Source: Bacteroidota bacterium
Lineage (GTDB): Bacteria; Bacteroidota; Bacteroidia; Bacteroidales; JAADJA01
Reading direction: 5' to 3'
Assembly (NCBI GenBank): GCA_024278155.1
Contig: JAJRTT010000022.1
Location: 1 to 15,546 of the forward strand
Length of the DNA: 15,546 nt
Shown here: positions 1-8,449 of the stretch, piece after piece
How the letters are laid out: every line of letters starts with the position of its first letter
Numbering within the stretch: position 1 is the first letter of the stretch
Position numbers and translations under genes: made by a program
The notes under the pieces: generated by a model
Databases searched by the model: none
What the model was told of the DNA's origin: nothing
What the model saw: the letters and a program-made list of their open reading frames with translations, nothing else

Positions 1-828
1 AAGCTGCTGATGATAAAATCCCTGGTCCGTCATTCTACCCATCCCTTAAGTACAGCCCTCTACCACAACCTTGAAGGTGATAAGCTTTTTCCTGTTGAAA
101 ATTTCAAGGAAATCCTTTCCCTTGGGATCAGCGGGGAGATCAATGGCATTAAAATAAATATTGGTTCACGAAAATTCATTACCGGAAAAGAAGACACCGA
201 AATAGGCTTAAAAACTGAAGTATTCGTTTTTTTCAAGGATAAAATCCTGGGGCATTTCCAATTGGAAAACAGCTACCGGGACGGATTGGAAGAGGTAATA
301 GAAAACCTTAAAGGGAAATATGACCTCCATTTGCTCACCGGCGACAATGAATCGGAAAAAGAAAACCTGCTTAAACTTTTTGGAACCGACACAAAACTGC
401 TTTTCGGGCAATCCCCTATGGACAAACTCGAATACATCAAAAAACTAAAGGGAGCCGGGAAAAGCGTTTTGATGATAGGTGACGGGCTAAACGATTCCGG
501 GGCACTCAACGAAAGCGATGTGGGGATTTCGATTGCCGATGATGTTTACCATTTTTCACCCGCTTGCGATGCCATCCTGGAATCGGGGAAATTCCGCAAC
601 CTGCACAAATACCTGAAGTTCACAAACACAAGCATCCATATAGTTTATGTGAGTTTCGCCATTTCGTTCCTGTACAATGTATTTGGGACATATTTTGCCG
701 TAAGGGGAATGATGACACCGGTTTTTGCCGCAGTGCTAATGCCCATCAGTTCGGTTTCGGTAGTGGCCTTTGCCACTTTTATGGTTTCGTGGTCTGCAAG
801 GAAATTAACGAACAAAGCCACCCCCTGA
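1..828 (+). CDS. ccoI: Cu+-transporting P1B-type ATPase, CcoI/FixI-like (C-terminal part; N-terminus outside window)
   Basis: This is the 3' part of a copper-exporting P-type ATPase. The reading frame is open from base 1, so the ATG at 10 is internal and the true start lies upstream. In window numbering (codon 1 = base 1) I see the HP motif of P1B ATPases (H14-P15), the TGDN motif (113-116), and the hinge motif GDGLNDSGAL (160-169). Two C-terminal membrane helices carry YN in the first and MPxSS in the second, which is the TM7/TM8 signature of Cu+ (P1B-1) pumps. The phrase FSPACDAIL is typical of flavobacterial CcoI as I recall it. The CPC motif, the DKTGT phosphorylation site and the N-terminal metal-binding domain lie outside the window. 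In the family, CcoI supplies copper to the CuB site of cbb3 oxidase, and ccoS and ccoNO are indeed found 12.7 kb downstream on the same strand. A general CopA role cannot be excluded. The gene converges on the regulator at 1568-843, with 14 bases between the two stop codons. Confidence 0.9.
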   Translation, partial: KLLMIKSLVRHSTHPLSTALYHNLEGDKLFPVENFKEILSLGISGEINGIKINIGSRKFITGKEDTEIGLKTEVFVFFKDKILGHFQLENSYRDGLEEVIENLKGKYDLHLLTGDNESEKENLLKLFGTDTKLLFGQSPMDKLEYIKKLKGAGKSVLMIGDGLNDSGALNESDVGISIADDVYHFSPACDAILESGKFRNLHKYLKFTNTSIHIVYVSFAISFLYNVFGTYFAVRGMMTPVFAAVLMPISSVSVVAFATFMVSWSARKLTNKATP

Positions 829-842
829 CATTTTCAAACACA

Positions 843-1568
843 TTAATTTGAGAAAGGGGCATATTGGTAATGGTTGAATTTTTGGCAAAGTTCTTTTAGG
901 CCATGTATATTTAGAATCCTTATTTCCTTTGCTTCCAGGTGTATTATTTTTGATTGTTCAAGTTTGCTCAAAGCCCTGATAACGGTTTCATAAGTAGTCC
1001 CTGCCAGACTGGCAAGGTCTTTTCTTGAAGGGGTAAACCCCAATAAAGTCGCATCTTCGTGTTTAAACCCAAAAGCATTTACCACCAATATCAAGGCCAG
1101 GGCAACTTTTTCTTTGGCCGACATCAGGGAAGAATAGCGCATCCTGGCATCAGCCTCTTTTAATTTCTCGGCATAAAACAATATCAGGTGCATGGCCATA
1201 TTAGGGCTGGCCATTACGGCTTTGTAAAAAATGTCGATCGGTATAAAAGTAACTTGTGATTTTTCCAGTGCTACGGCAGAAACAGGATATACCATGTTTT
1301 TCCCAAGGCCTTGGTAACCCAATATTTGCTCGGTTGTGGCAAGGCTTACTATCCTCTCGTTTCCGATTCCAAAATTTGAAACCAATTTTACCCTCCCCGA
1401 GTATATTTCATAAATACCTGAAACCTGCTCGCCTTCGGAAAAAATAGTGGCGCCAACAGGGTAATCCGTAGTGGTCTTGTTCAAGGTAATCACAGGTTTC
1501 CACTCAGGGGAGCAGTATCTATTGATAAAACAATTGTGGTGGCTACATGTCTCGCACTTTCTTTTCAT
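843..1568 (-). CDS. Crp/Fnr family transcriptional regulator with N-terminal four-cysteine motif (regulator 1)
   Basis: This 241-residue protein has Crp/Fnr architecture. The N-terminus carries cysteines C5, C8, C13 and C19 (C-x2-C-x4-C-x5-C), a possible Fe-S or metal site. A cyclic-nucleotide-binding-like beta-roll follows at about residues 35-125, then a long dimerisation helix, and a winged helix-turn-helix at about 181-209. The recognition helix (TTYETVIRALSKLE) keeps the Glu and Arg used by Crp-type proteins to contact DNA. The likely role is an oxygen, redox or NO-responsive regulator of the nar cluster and perhaps of cco. The four-Cys spacing differs from E. coli FNR, so the ligand is inferred only. 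The start ATG at 1568 lies within the TGA stop of regulator 2 (ATGA overlap), which suggests translational coupling and supports this start. It is the last gene of the cluster. Confidence 0.87.
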   Translation of the reverse strand: MKRKCETCSHHNCFINRYCSPEWKPVITLNKTTTDYPVGATIFSEGEQVSGIYEIYSGRVKLVSNFGIGNERIVSLATTEQILGYQGLGKNMVYPVSAVALEKSQVTFIPIDIFYKAVMASPNMAMHLILFYAEKLKEADARMRYSSLMSAKEKVALALILVVNAFGFKHEDATLLGFTPSRKDLASLAGTTYETVIRALSKLEQSKIIHLEAKEIRILNIHGLKELCQKFNHYQYAPFSN

Positions 1569-2254
1569 AATTCCATTTTTGCAAGGGCCTTTAATGCCGC
1601 AGAATCATTTATGTACAAACCGACCTTATCCCTCCTGATCATCCCATCCCGTTCTAAATTGCTCAAGGTAGTCGTTAAGGACTTATGTGAAATCCTTGCA
1701 AAATTAGCCAAATCCTTTGAACTTATGCACAAATCAACAAGCTTTGATCTTCTGTCTTTATATCCAAACGCTTTGGTTATCAGCAATAGCGATGCAGAAA
1801 GTTTTTCCTGGGGCGAGCTCAGTTCATTTACCTTAAGTTTGGCTTCCGATTTAAATAATTCATCTGCAAAAAACATCATCATATAAAAAGCCAGGTCCTT
1901 ATTCGCCCTTATCAACCTGAAAAAGTCTTCGTTTGGGATATATGCAATTTCTGAATCATCCAAAGTTTTTGCCGAGATAGGATAAATCATATCATCGCTA
2001 AAACCACGATGCCCGAGCACTTGTCCCCGTCCGGCCAATCTAATGATTTTTTCTTCTTGACTTGTTTTCAGAAGGATTTTCACCTTCCCCGAACAGACAA
2101 CAAATATCCCGCTTACATGATCCCCCTCGCTGAAGATCGTCTCCGAAGCAGATAAGAATTTCCTGGTTTTTCTTTGTTCTGCATATTCCAGCCAACCCGA
2201 CAGACAATATTTATTGATAAAACACTCTAAGTTTTTACAATTCCTGCAATCCAT
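1565..2254 (-). CDS. Crp/Fnr family transcriptional regulator with N-terminal four-cysteine motif (regulator 2)
   Basis: This 229-residue paralogue of the downstream regulator has the same layout: cysteines at C3, C6, C11 and C17, an effector beta-roll at about 30-120, a dimerisation helix, and a winged helix-turn-helix at about 178-206. The N-terminal pattern C-x2-C-x4-C-F-I-N-K-Y-C-x3-W is shared with its neighbour although the rest has diverged strongly, so those cysteines are probably functional. The recognition helix (SHKSLTTTLSNLE) has Lys and Thr where Crp/Fnr proteins normally have Glu and Arg, so it may read a different operator. The ATG at 2254 begins 3 bases after the stop of the NarK2-type gene, and the stop overlaps the next start by 4 bases, both consistent with operon membership. 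The signal it senses cannot be read from the sequence. Confidence 0.85.
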   Translation of the reverse strand: MDCRNCKNLECFINKYCLSGWLEYAEQRKTRKFLSASETIFSEGDHVSGIFVVCSGKVKILLKTSQEEKIIRLAGRGQVLGHRGFSDDMIYPISAKTLDDSEIAYIPNEDFFRLIRANKDLAFYMMMFFADELFKSEAKLKVNELSSPQEKLSASLLLITKAFGYKDRRSKLVDLCISSKDLANFARISHKSLTTTLSNLERDGMIRRDKVGLYINDSAALKALAKMEL

Positions 2255-2257
2255 GGT

Positions 2258-3886
2258 TTATGGGTTTTTAATATCTGCTTTCGGGCCAAGGTAATACCAC
2301 CAGTTCAACACGGCACATATTGCATAAAATACCGCAAATCCGTACATGGCAAATTCAGGTGTCGTGGCTTTCATTTGCTCACCAATGATTTTTGGGATCA
2401 AGAATGCGCCATAAGCGGCAACTGCAGAAGTCCACCCAAGAACAGGGCCTGCCTGCTCAACATTGAAAACCATGGAAATTGTCCTGAAAGTGGATCCGTT
2501 CCCAATTCCGGTAGCTGCAAAGAGGATGACAATAAGAATAAAGAAGGGGACGAAATAATCTTGCGGTGTTGCGGATTGGTAGGCCAATGATGAATAATAA
2601 CCAACTCCAACCGAACAAATAACCATTACGATGGCAACAACCTGGGTAACAATTGCCCCACCAACTTTATCGGCGATTTTCCCGCCTATCGGCCTTATCA
2701 AAGCCCCTACAAATGCACCTACCCAAACATACATGAACGTGGCCGGCCCATCGGGGTTTGCCAAATTATGGGTCATTACACCATCGACCATTACGTGTTT
2801 CACTCCAAATATGAATTTTATTGCCAACCCAACCGCAGCGGCAAACCCAATGAACGAACCAAAGGTCATGGTATAAATTACGGTCATTACCCAAGTGTGC
2901 TTATTATTGAAAATTTTGTACTGCCGTTCCAAATTTGACTTAATTTCCTTTGGCGACAGCCTCTTCATCATAAAAACGACCATTGCGATGATAACAGGTA
3001 GGACAATCCATTTGACCCAGGTCATGGATTTGAAGGTCAAGATGAAATAAAGCCCAATTGCGGCACAAACAAAACCGATAAGCAACAACCAACTGATCCT
3101 TCCAAACGACACCAAAGGGCTTTTCAAATTTGGGGTTACACTTTCGGTTTTGATATTGTTCATCTTGAACCAGCCAAGAAAGGCCAAAGGGACAAGCCAG
3201 AGTATCCATACCCAGCCAGCATTTGAAAGCCAGGTATCGGCGCCTGCCGCAATCCTTTTAAAAATAGTACCGCTCGGGCTCGACAAAACCATCGGATCGC
3301 CACTAAGGAAACCGAGCATTGGAACCGTCATTGCAAGTGGGATAAGGATTTGCATGGTAGTAACACCAAAATTCCCAAGCCCTGCGTTCATCCCAAGGGC
3401 ATAGCCTTGTGTTTTTTTAGGATAAAAAAAGCTGATATTGCTCATGGAAGAAGCAAAGTTTCCGCCACCAAAACCAGATAAAAATGCCATAGCCATAAAA
3501 AATTCAAACGATGTATTGGGGTTTTGCAAGCCAATGGCCGTCCCAAAAGCGGGGATCATCAATAGGGCGGTCGTAAAAAAGATTGTGTTCCTGCCCCCGG
3601 CAAGGCGGATGAAAAACGTACTTGGTATCCTTAGGGTCGCACCTGTCAGGCCCGCAATGGCAGGAAGCATGAACAACAGCCCCATGGCTTCCTCGGGCGA
3701 TTTCCCAAAAGTGAACCCCAGGTTTTTCATTTGAACCGTAATGATGCCCCACATCAACCAAACCGCAAACCCAACCAATAGGCTCGGTATCGAAATCCAT
3801 AAATTCCGGTTGGCTATTTTTTTCCCTGTTGAGTTCCAAAAACTTTCGTTTTCAACGTCCCATTTTGTAAGATCTGCTTTTGACAT
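2258..3886 (-). CDS. narK2: MFS nitrate/nitrite transporter, NarK2-type (E. coli NarK-like)
   Basis: This 542-residue membrane protein belongs to the nitrate/nitrite porter branch of the major facilitator superfamily. It shows the E. coli NarK-like entry RNLWISIPSLL at about 27-37, Arg86 in a TLRIP context and Arg398 in an ALIRPIGG context. These match the two substrate-binding arginines of E. coli NarK (R89 and R305). The nitrate signature FASSMSNISFF lies at 144-154, and a second glycine-rich signature GIGNGSTF near the C-terminal half. The family role is nitrate uptake coupled to nitrite export. The protein is about 80 residues longer than E. coli NarK. Most of the excess is two extra hydrophobic stretches at about 264-285 and 290-307, between the N- and C-terminal halves, giving a likely 14 membrane segments. 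It is separated from the upstream carrier gene by 66 A/T-rich bases holding a short dyad (GACAATGTC, 3922-3930) with no clear promoter. Confidence 0.9.
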   Translation of the reverse strand: MSKADLTKWDVENESFWNSTGKKIANRNLWISIPSLLVGFAVWLMWGIITVQMKNLGFTFGKSPEEAMGLLFMLPAIAGLTGATLRIPSTFFIRLAGGRNTIFFTTALLMIPAFGTAIGLQNPNTSFEFFMAMAFLSGFGGGNFASSMSNISFFYPKKTQGYALGMNAGLGNFGVTTMQILIPLAMTVPMLGFLSGDPMVLSSPSGTIFKRIAAGADTWLSNAGWVWILWLVPLAFLGWFKMNNIKTESVTPNLKSPLVSFGRISWLLLIGFVCAAIGLYFILTFKSMTWVKWIVLPVIIAMVVFMMKRLSPKEIKSNLERQYKIFNNKHTWVMTVIYTMTFGSFIGFAAAVGLAIKFIFGVKHVMVDGVMTHNLANPDGPATFMYVWVGAFVGALIRPIGGKIADKVGGAIVTQVVAIVMVICSVGVGYYSSLAYQSATPQDYFVPFFILIVILFAATGIGNGSTFRTISMVFNVEQAGPVLGWTSAVAAYGAFLIPKIIGEQMKATTPEFAMYGFAVFYAICAVLNWWYYLGPKADIKNP

Positions 3887-3952
3887 GATTTTTTATTTAA
3901 TTATTGTTTTGAATTTTAATGACAATGTCTGTTTCCGAAAACAACCGTACCG

Positions 3953-5491
3953 TTACAGCCTATCAACAAATGCATCTTTAGGTTCTTTCAGCATAACGAA
4001 ACAATATACAAGGCTTATAAATGCCCCGCCTGACAACATGAACAAGAATGATTTGTCGTCCATGAAATTGTACAGGAACAAATAGGTAACTGCTCCCACA
4101 TTTCCAAAAGCCCCCGCCATTCCAGCAATCCTTCCTGTCATTTCTTTTTTAATTGATGGGATCATGGCAAAAGTGGCCCCTTCGGCACCCTGCACAAAAA
4201 AAGAAGCAAACATGGTTATTGCAATAGATACGATTAACCAGGAAACGGTATTGAATTGCGGCAGAAGGGTCATTTCCCCATTTCCATCAACCGGTCCATA
4301 TTTCGAAATCAGGGCCATTAGGAAAAACCCAATGGTAATACCTGTCATATAAAGCAACATGGTTTTCTTCCTGCTCCCCATTTTATCTGACAGCAAGCCG
4401 CCTAAAGGCCGGGCCACCAAATTCATAAAAGCAAACGAACCGGCAACGGAACCCGCCATGGTCAAGGTCATTATTGGAGAACCATCATCGTACAATAAAT
4501 TGCTGAACACCTCATAAAAGAACATGGGAAGCATTGAAACAATGGCCAACTCAGCACCAAAATTCGCAAAATATGTTGTGTTCAACGCACCCACACTCCC
4601 AAAAGGGAATTTCTCCGATTCCGGGACACCGGCTTTCAACCTTGGCAGGTTGGCCTTTAATATCCTTATGACATCCACCAGATAAACCGCCCCAAGGATG
4701 AACCAAGAGACCCATACATTTGTCCAGCTTATCATGTTAACACCATGTATCATTTGCTTGTGCAATACAAAAACGACCAGGCCAAGTGCCCCATATAACG
4801 GCAATTCCCAAACAATATATTGTACAAGGTCAAAATAGGAGGAAACTGGCATTGCACCGCCCTTTTTCTTTTTTGCAGGGGGTTCGTGGCCTTCAGGATT
4901 GTCTTTAACCGCAAAGAAATAAAAAACACCATAAACCGCAGTTATGATACTGGTTATGGCCAATGACCATCTCCAATCGCCACCTAAAACATTTACGGCA
5001 ATGAACGGAACCATTGCTGCTGCGGCGGCAGAACCAAAATTCCCCCATCCTGCATAAAAACCTTCTGCACGGCCAATGTATTTTGGAGTGAACCAGTTAG
5101 CGGTCATTTTTATTCCGATTACAAAACCGGCACCAATTGCACCCAAAGCCAACCTGGACAAAACTAATTGTGTAAGGTCATCGCCAAAAGCGAAAGTAAG
5201 CCCCGGGATCAGCATAATCACCATCAAACCTGCAAATATCCTTCTTGGCCCATATTTGTCAATTAAGCCCCCAACGATGATCCTCGCTGGGATCGTGAGG
5301 GCCACGTTGGTCACCAACAGTGCTTTCACATTGGATTTTGAAAGCCAATCGAACTGTTCGATCATTTTTGAAAGGACCCCGGCCATATTGAACCAAACCA
5401 CAAATGTGAGGAAAAAGGCAATCCAAGTAAAGTGCAAAGTTTTTATACTGGGATTGCTTAAATCAAATAAAGAAGGTGCTTTTTGAGACAT
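3953..5491 (-). CDS. narK1: MFS nitrate transporter, NarK1-type
   Basis: This 512-residue carrier is a second nitrate/nitrite porter, distinct from its neighbour. It starts with the NarK1/NasA-like block HFTWIAFFLTFVVWFNMAG at about 20-38. It then shows Arg70 in ALTIPARIIVGG, followed by the MFS loop DKYGPRR at about 78-84. The nitrate-signature segment FYAGWGNFGSAAAA is at 145-158, and RPLGGLLSDK sits in the second half. In Paracoccus and Pseudomonas, NarK1-type proteins act as proton-coupled nitrate importers paired with a NarK2-type nitrate/nitrite antiporter, and that pairing is reproduced here. A lysine-rich loop (206-212) precedes two additional hydrophobic segments at about 223-243 and 258-278, so 14 rather than 12 helices are likely. 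It lies 39 bases after narI with no strong promoter between. The transport mode is inferred from family only. Confidence 0.88.
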   Translation of the reverse strand: MSQKAPSLFDLSNPSIKTLHFTWIAFFLTFVVWFNMAGVLSKMIEQFDWLSKSNVKALLVTNVALTIPARIIVGGLIDKYGPRRIFAGLMVIMLIPGLTFAFGDDLTQLVLSRLALGAIGAGFVIGIKMTANWFTPKYIGRAEGFYAGWGNFGSAAAAAMVPFIAVNVLGGDWRWSLAITSIITAVYGVFYFFAVKDNPEGHEPPAKKKKGGAMPVSSYFDLVQYIVWELPLYGALGLVVFVLHKQMIHGVNMISWTNVWVSWFILGAVYLVDVIRILKANLPRLKAGVPESEKFPFGSVGALNTTYFANFGAELAIVSMLPMFFYEVFSNLLYDDGSPIMTLTMAGSVAGSFAFMNLVARPLGGLLSDKMGSRKKTMLLYMTGITIGFFLMALISKYGPVDGNGEMTLLPQFNTVSWLIVSIAITMFASFFVQGAEGATFAMIPSIKKEMTGRIAGMAGAFGNVGAVTYLFLYNFMDDKSFLFMLSGGAFISLVYCFVMLKEPKDAFVDRL

Positions 5492-5530
5492 AACAATATT
5501 CTTAATATGGGTATTTAAATCTAATTAACA

Positions 5531-6253
5531 TTAATTGTTTTTTGATCGCACACCATTGACCAATTTCCTGGATGACCTGATTTTCTTACGGTCCCAGTTC
5601 CAGATCACGTATTGATATGGCCTATAGAAATACCGGAAGGGGTACACAAGGAAGTGCATAAAACGGGTAAACGGGATCATGCCAATCAAGGTGAACGCTG
5701 ACACGATATGGATTTGAACGGACAATGGCAAAGCGGCGACCCCTGAAATATCGGGGTCGAAAAGGAATATGGACTTAAGGTAGGGTGTAAGTACGGCGGG
5801 AAACCATACTGAGCCCCACCTTACAAAATAAGCTACCCAAAGGCCTGAAACAATCTGTGTGAACAATATCACATAAACAAATACATCCATTTTGCTCGTT
5901 ACCATTATCAGCCTTCTGTTCTTTGCCCGCCTAACCACAAGTATCAGCAAGCCAAATAAGGCAGAGAGCCCAAAACCCAATGCCGAAACCTCAAGGATGA
6001 GCAGACGTACCGGAACACTGTTCCAGGCAATCACACTTCGTGGGAACAAGAAGGCCACAAGATGACCAAAAAACAGAAAAACCAATCCCCAGTGAAAAGG
6101 CCGGCTTCCATAAAACAATTCTTTTCCTTCCAAAAACTGGGAAGACAGCGAGGATATTTTAAACCCTAAGTTCATATACCTCATAATGGAACCTACCAGC
6201 AAAACTACCAGGGCAGCATAAGGTAAACCGATAAAGAAGAAATTGTTGCTCAT
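5531..6253 (-). CDS. narI: Respiratory nitrate reductase gamma subunit, cytochrome b (NarI)
   Basis: NarI is the membrane anchor that oxidises quinol and passes electrons through two b hemes to NarH. This 240-residue protein has about five hydrophobic helices. Four histidines sit at H54, H64, H182 and H200. Their spacing of 10 and 18 residues equals that of the E. coli heme ligands H56/H66 and H187/H205, so both hemes should be bound. The N-terminal sequence runs into the first helix without a cleavable signal, and the C-terminus is basic, as expected for a cytoplasmic tail. The ATG at 6253 is 3 bases downstream of the narJ stop, which supports the start and coupled translation. No damage is visible, in contrast to narG. 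Confidence 0.94.
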   Translation of the reverse strand: MSNNFFFIGLPYAALVVLLVGSIMRYMNLGFKISSLSSQFLEGKELFYGSRPFHWGLVFLFFGHLVAFLFPRSVIAWNSVPVRLLILEVSALGFGLSALFGLLILVVRRAKNRRLIMVTSKMDVFVYVILFTQIVSGLWVAYFVRWGSVWFPAVLTPYLKSIFLFDPDISGVAALPLSVQIHIVSAFTLIGMIPFTRFMHFLVYPFRYFYRPYQYVIWNWDRKKIRSSRKLVNGVRSKNN

Positions 6254-6256
6254 ATT

Positions 6257-6898
6257 TTAAAATCTTTTTTGTTTGCAATTCGCATCACAGACTGTCATTT
6301 TAGGAGAAGATACCAGAAATTCATTGTTTGCAGTAAATGATTCTTCTGCAAATGCATATTCTTTTAAGCCGTTGCCGGAAAAGTCGTTTTGCAGCATTTC
6401 AAGCAATACCCCTAACAAGTCTTTATAATAATTATCGATATTATTGAATTTCGTGAGCATAAAGCGTACTGCCGGGGCAGTAATTATAAAGCCCAGTTCA
6501 GTGGCAAAACCCTCATCGGGAGTTTGGGCAAGCAAGCAGAGCACGTTCGGTAAATGGTCGGCAAGTTCGCTCCCGCAATCTACTCCGGCATTTTTATGCT
6601 CATTTTGGAGATTGACAAGCAATTGCCCCCTTTTGTAATCTTCCCCAAACATCACGTAGCCAATATCCAAATAGCAAACCGCATTCACGTCAAAGGTCTT
6701 TAAATAATACTCCTGCTGCTCTTTTGTTGATTTCTGTCCGATCATATCAACAAATTTGGACAGTTTTCCAGCTTGTCCGGGAAACCGGGTTTTCACCTCC
6801 CCATAAAATGCTTTTGCATTGGACACTAATTTTTCATCCGGATACCTGAAAAGTTCGGCGAACAGCTTATAATGTTGTAATTTATTCATGGATGCCAT
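6257..6898 (-). CDS. narJ: Nitrate reductase molybdenum cofactor assembly chaperone (NarJ)
   Basis: NarJ is a cytoplasmic chaperone of the TorD/DmsD-like helical family. It binds apo-NarG and assists cofactor insertion and membrane docking, and is not part of the final enzyme. The 213-residue protein has the family opening (KLFAELFRYPDEKL at about 11-24) and the most conserved NarJ segment, ELADHLPNVLCLLAQ, in the middle. The C-terminal tail contains two cysteines (DANCKQK region and one just before it). Its position between narH and narI is the canonical one. The ATG at 6898 is used here, and an in-frame ATG 9 bases further in (6889) is an equally plausible start. The length is within the family range and there are no defects. 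Confidence 0.92.
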   Translation of the reverse strand: MASMNKLQHYKLFAELFRYPDEKLVSNAKAFYGEVKTRFPGQAGKLSKFVDMIGQKSTKEQQEYYLKTFDVNAVCYLDIGYVMFGEDYKRGQLLVNLQNEHKNAGVDCGSELADHLPNVLCLLAQTPDEGFATELGFIITAPAVRFMLTKFNNIDNYYKDLLGVLLEMLQNDFSGNGLKEYAFAEESFTANNEFLVSSPKMTVCDANCKQKRF

Positions 6899-6941
6899 AT
6901 TGTCAAATTTTTCTTTTGGGTCATTTGCATATTCAGTTTAC

Positions 6942-8435
6942 CTACAATCCCCTAACCGGGGGCTCCTTAAACCCAAACCCACTGTTCCCTTTAACATCCG
7001 CAGTGCTTTCCAGCATTTCCATTGCTTCTTCGCGGTGTGCGGGCGGTATAACAAACCTTTGGTCGAACAAGGGCAAGGATGTCAACCTGAAAATTGCATC
7101 GGCCATTTCCTTGTCCATAACGGCATCTTTCATTGCGCCCATTGCCTCCTCTTTCGGAAGGTCGCCAACGGTTTCCTCCCTACGGTGCAGTCGCACGGCC
7201 ATTAGTTTTTTCAGGACGGTTTTAATTGTTTCTTCATTCCCGGCACTGAACAAACTGGCCATATAACCCATTGGCAAGCGCGATTTTTCAATTGCGCCCC
7301 AAAAATTCTCGCTCGTGGTTTCGTAGGTTCCTTCTTCGTTCACAAAAGCCATGGTGGGCAGCAATGGCGGAACATAAAACAAATTAGGGAGCGTCCTGAA
7401 TTCCGGGTGCAAAGGCAGGGCCAATCCCCACTCTTTCACAAATTTATACACAGGTGATTTTTGGGCACATTCAATGGTTGAATCATGTATGCCGTTTTCT
7501 TTGGCCGCTGCAATTACCCTTGGGTCGTTCGGGTCAACATAAATATCCAATTGGTTTTGGACCAAATCCTCATCATTGCTCGCTGCTGCAGCTTCTATTT
7601 TATCAGCATCGTAAAGCATTACACCAATATACCTGATGCGCCCCACACATGAATGATGGCAGGCCGGTGCTTGCCCTGCTTCAAGACGAGGGTAACAAAG
7701 GACACATTTCTCGGATTTACCGGTATTCCAATTATAATAGCTTTTCTTATATGGGCAAGCGGTGACGCACATCCGCCAGGCGCGGCACTTTTTCTGGTTG
7801 ATAAGGACAACCCCATCTTCCCCCCTTTTATAAATTGCCCCCGAAGGGCAGGCAGCTACACAAGCCGGGTTAAGGCAATGGTTGCACATCCTGGGCAAAT
7901 AGTGTAATGTCATCCGTTCCAACTGGAACATTGCTTCCTGTTCGGCAGGCGACAAGTTCTTGAAATTGACATCATTCTTGGCATAGTCCTCTGATCCGGC
8001 AAGGTCATCGTCCCAGTTAGGCCCAGATTTTGGCGTGATATACTCACCCGTAATCAATGATACAGGCCGTGCAATAGGTTGATCGTCCCCCTCCTTGGCC
8101 TCAAACAGGTTTTCATATTTATAAGTCCAGGGTTCATAATAATCATCGATTACCGGCATATTGGAATTATGGAACAGGCTTTTCATCCCTTTGAATTTAC
8201 CGGCGCCCTTGAGCGAAATTGAGTTGCCTTTTTTTTCCCATCCCCCTTTATATGTATCCTGGTCTTCCCATTTGGAAGGATAACCTGTGCCTGGTTTTGT
8301 TTCTACATTGTTCCACCACATATATTCTGCACCCTTTCTGTCGGTCCAGATATTTTTGCAGGCAATGGAACACGTGTGGCAGCCTATGCACTTGTCAAGG
8401 TGAAACACCATTGAAATTTGTGATCTTATATCCAT
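6942..8435 (-). CDS. narH: Respiratory nitrate reductase beta subunit, Fe-S electron-transfer protein (NarH)
   Basis: NarH carries electrons from NarI heme to NarG through one [3Fe-4S] and three [4Fe-4S] clusters on the cytoplasmic face. The 497-residue protein is close to the E. coli length of 512. The first cluster motif is C16-x2-C19-x2-C22-x3-C26, at the same numbering as E. coli. Further motifs follow in order: CNHCLNPACVAACP, then the CRAWRMC segment with Trp replacing a cysteine (the hallmark of the [3Fe-4S] site), then the CVLC segment, and a final CHHSC region before GRIRYIG. All cluster ligands I can place are present. The ATG at 8435 follows the narG stop by 14 bases. The C-terminal region (about 360-497) contains the usual NarH extension that contacts the other subunits. 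The gene looks fully functional. Confidence 0.95.
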   Translation of the reverse strand: MDIRSQISMVFHLDKCIGCHTCSIACKNIWTDRKGAEYMWWNNVETKPGTGYPSKWEDQDTYKGGWEKKGNSISLKGAGKFKGMKSLFHNSNMPVIDDYYEPWTYKYENLFEAKEGDDQPIARPVSLITGEYITPKSGPNWDDDLAGSEDYAKNDVNFKNLSPAEQEAMFQLERMTLHYLPRMCNHCLNPACVAACPSGAIYKRGEDGVVLINQKKCRAWRMCVTACPYKKSYYNWNTGKSEKCVLCYPRLEAGQAPACHHSCVGRIRYIGVMLYDADKIEAAAASNDEDLVQNQLDIYVDPNDPRVIAAAKENGIHDSTIECAQKSPVYKFVKEWGLALPLHPEFRTLPNLFYVPPLLPTMAFVNEEGTYETTSENFWGAIEKSRLPMGYMASLFSAGNEETIKTVLKKLMAVRLHRREETVGDLPKEEAMGAMKDAVMDKEMADAIFRLTSLPLFDQRFVIPPAHREEAMEMLESTADVKGNSGFGFKEPPVRGL

Positions 8436-8449
8436 AATATGATTACTCT

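Noticed and set aside
831..854. Possible bidirectional terminator hairpin (TTTTCAAA / TTTGAGAA) between ccoI and regulator 1
   Set aside because: The stem is A/T-rich with a G-T pair, overlaps the regulator stop codon, and has no T-run on either strand, so it is too weak to call.
1530..1542. 13-base match ACAATTGTGGTGG shared between regulator 1 and the nar upstream region (12961-12973)
   Set aside because: A few matches of this length are expected by chance within 15.5 kb when both strands are considered. One copy lies inside coding sequence, and there is no further extension.
5076..5486. 136-codon plus-strand frame opposite the NarK1-type gene
   Set aside because: It is antisense to a conserved MFS protein, and its composition reflects the reverse complement of hydrophobic codons.
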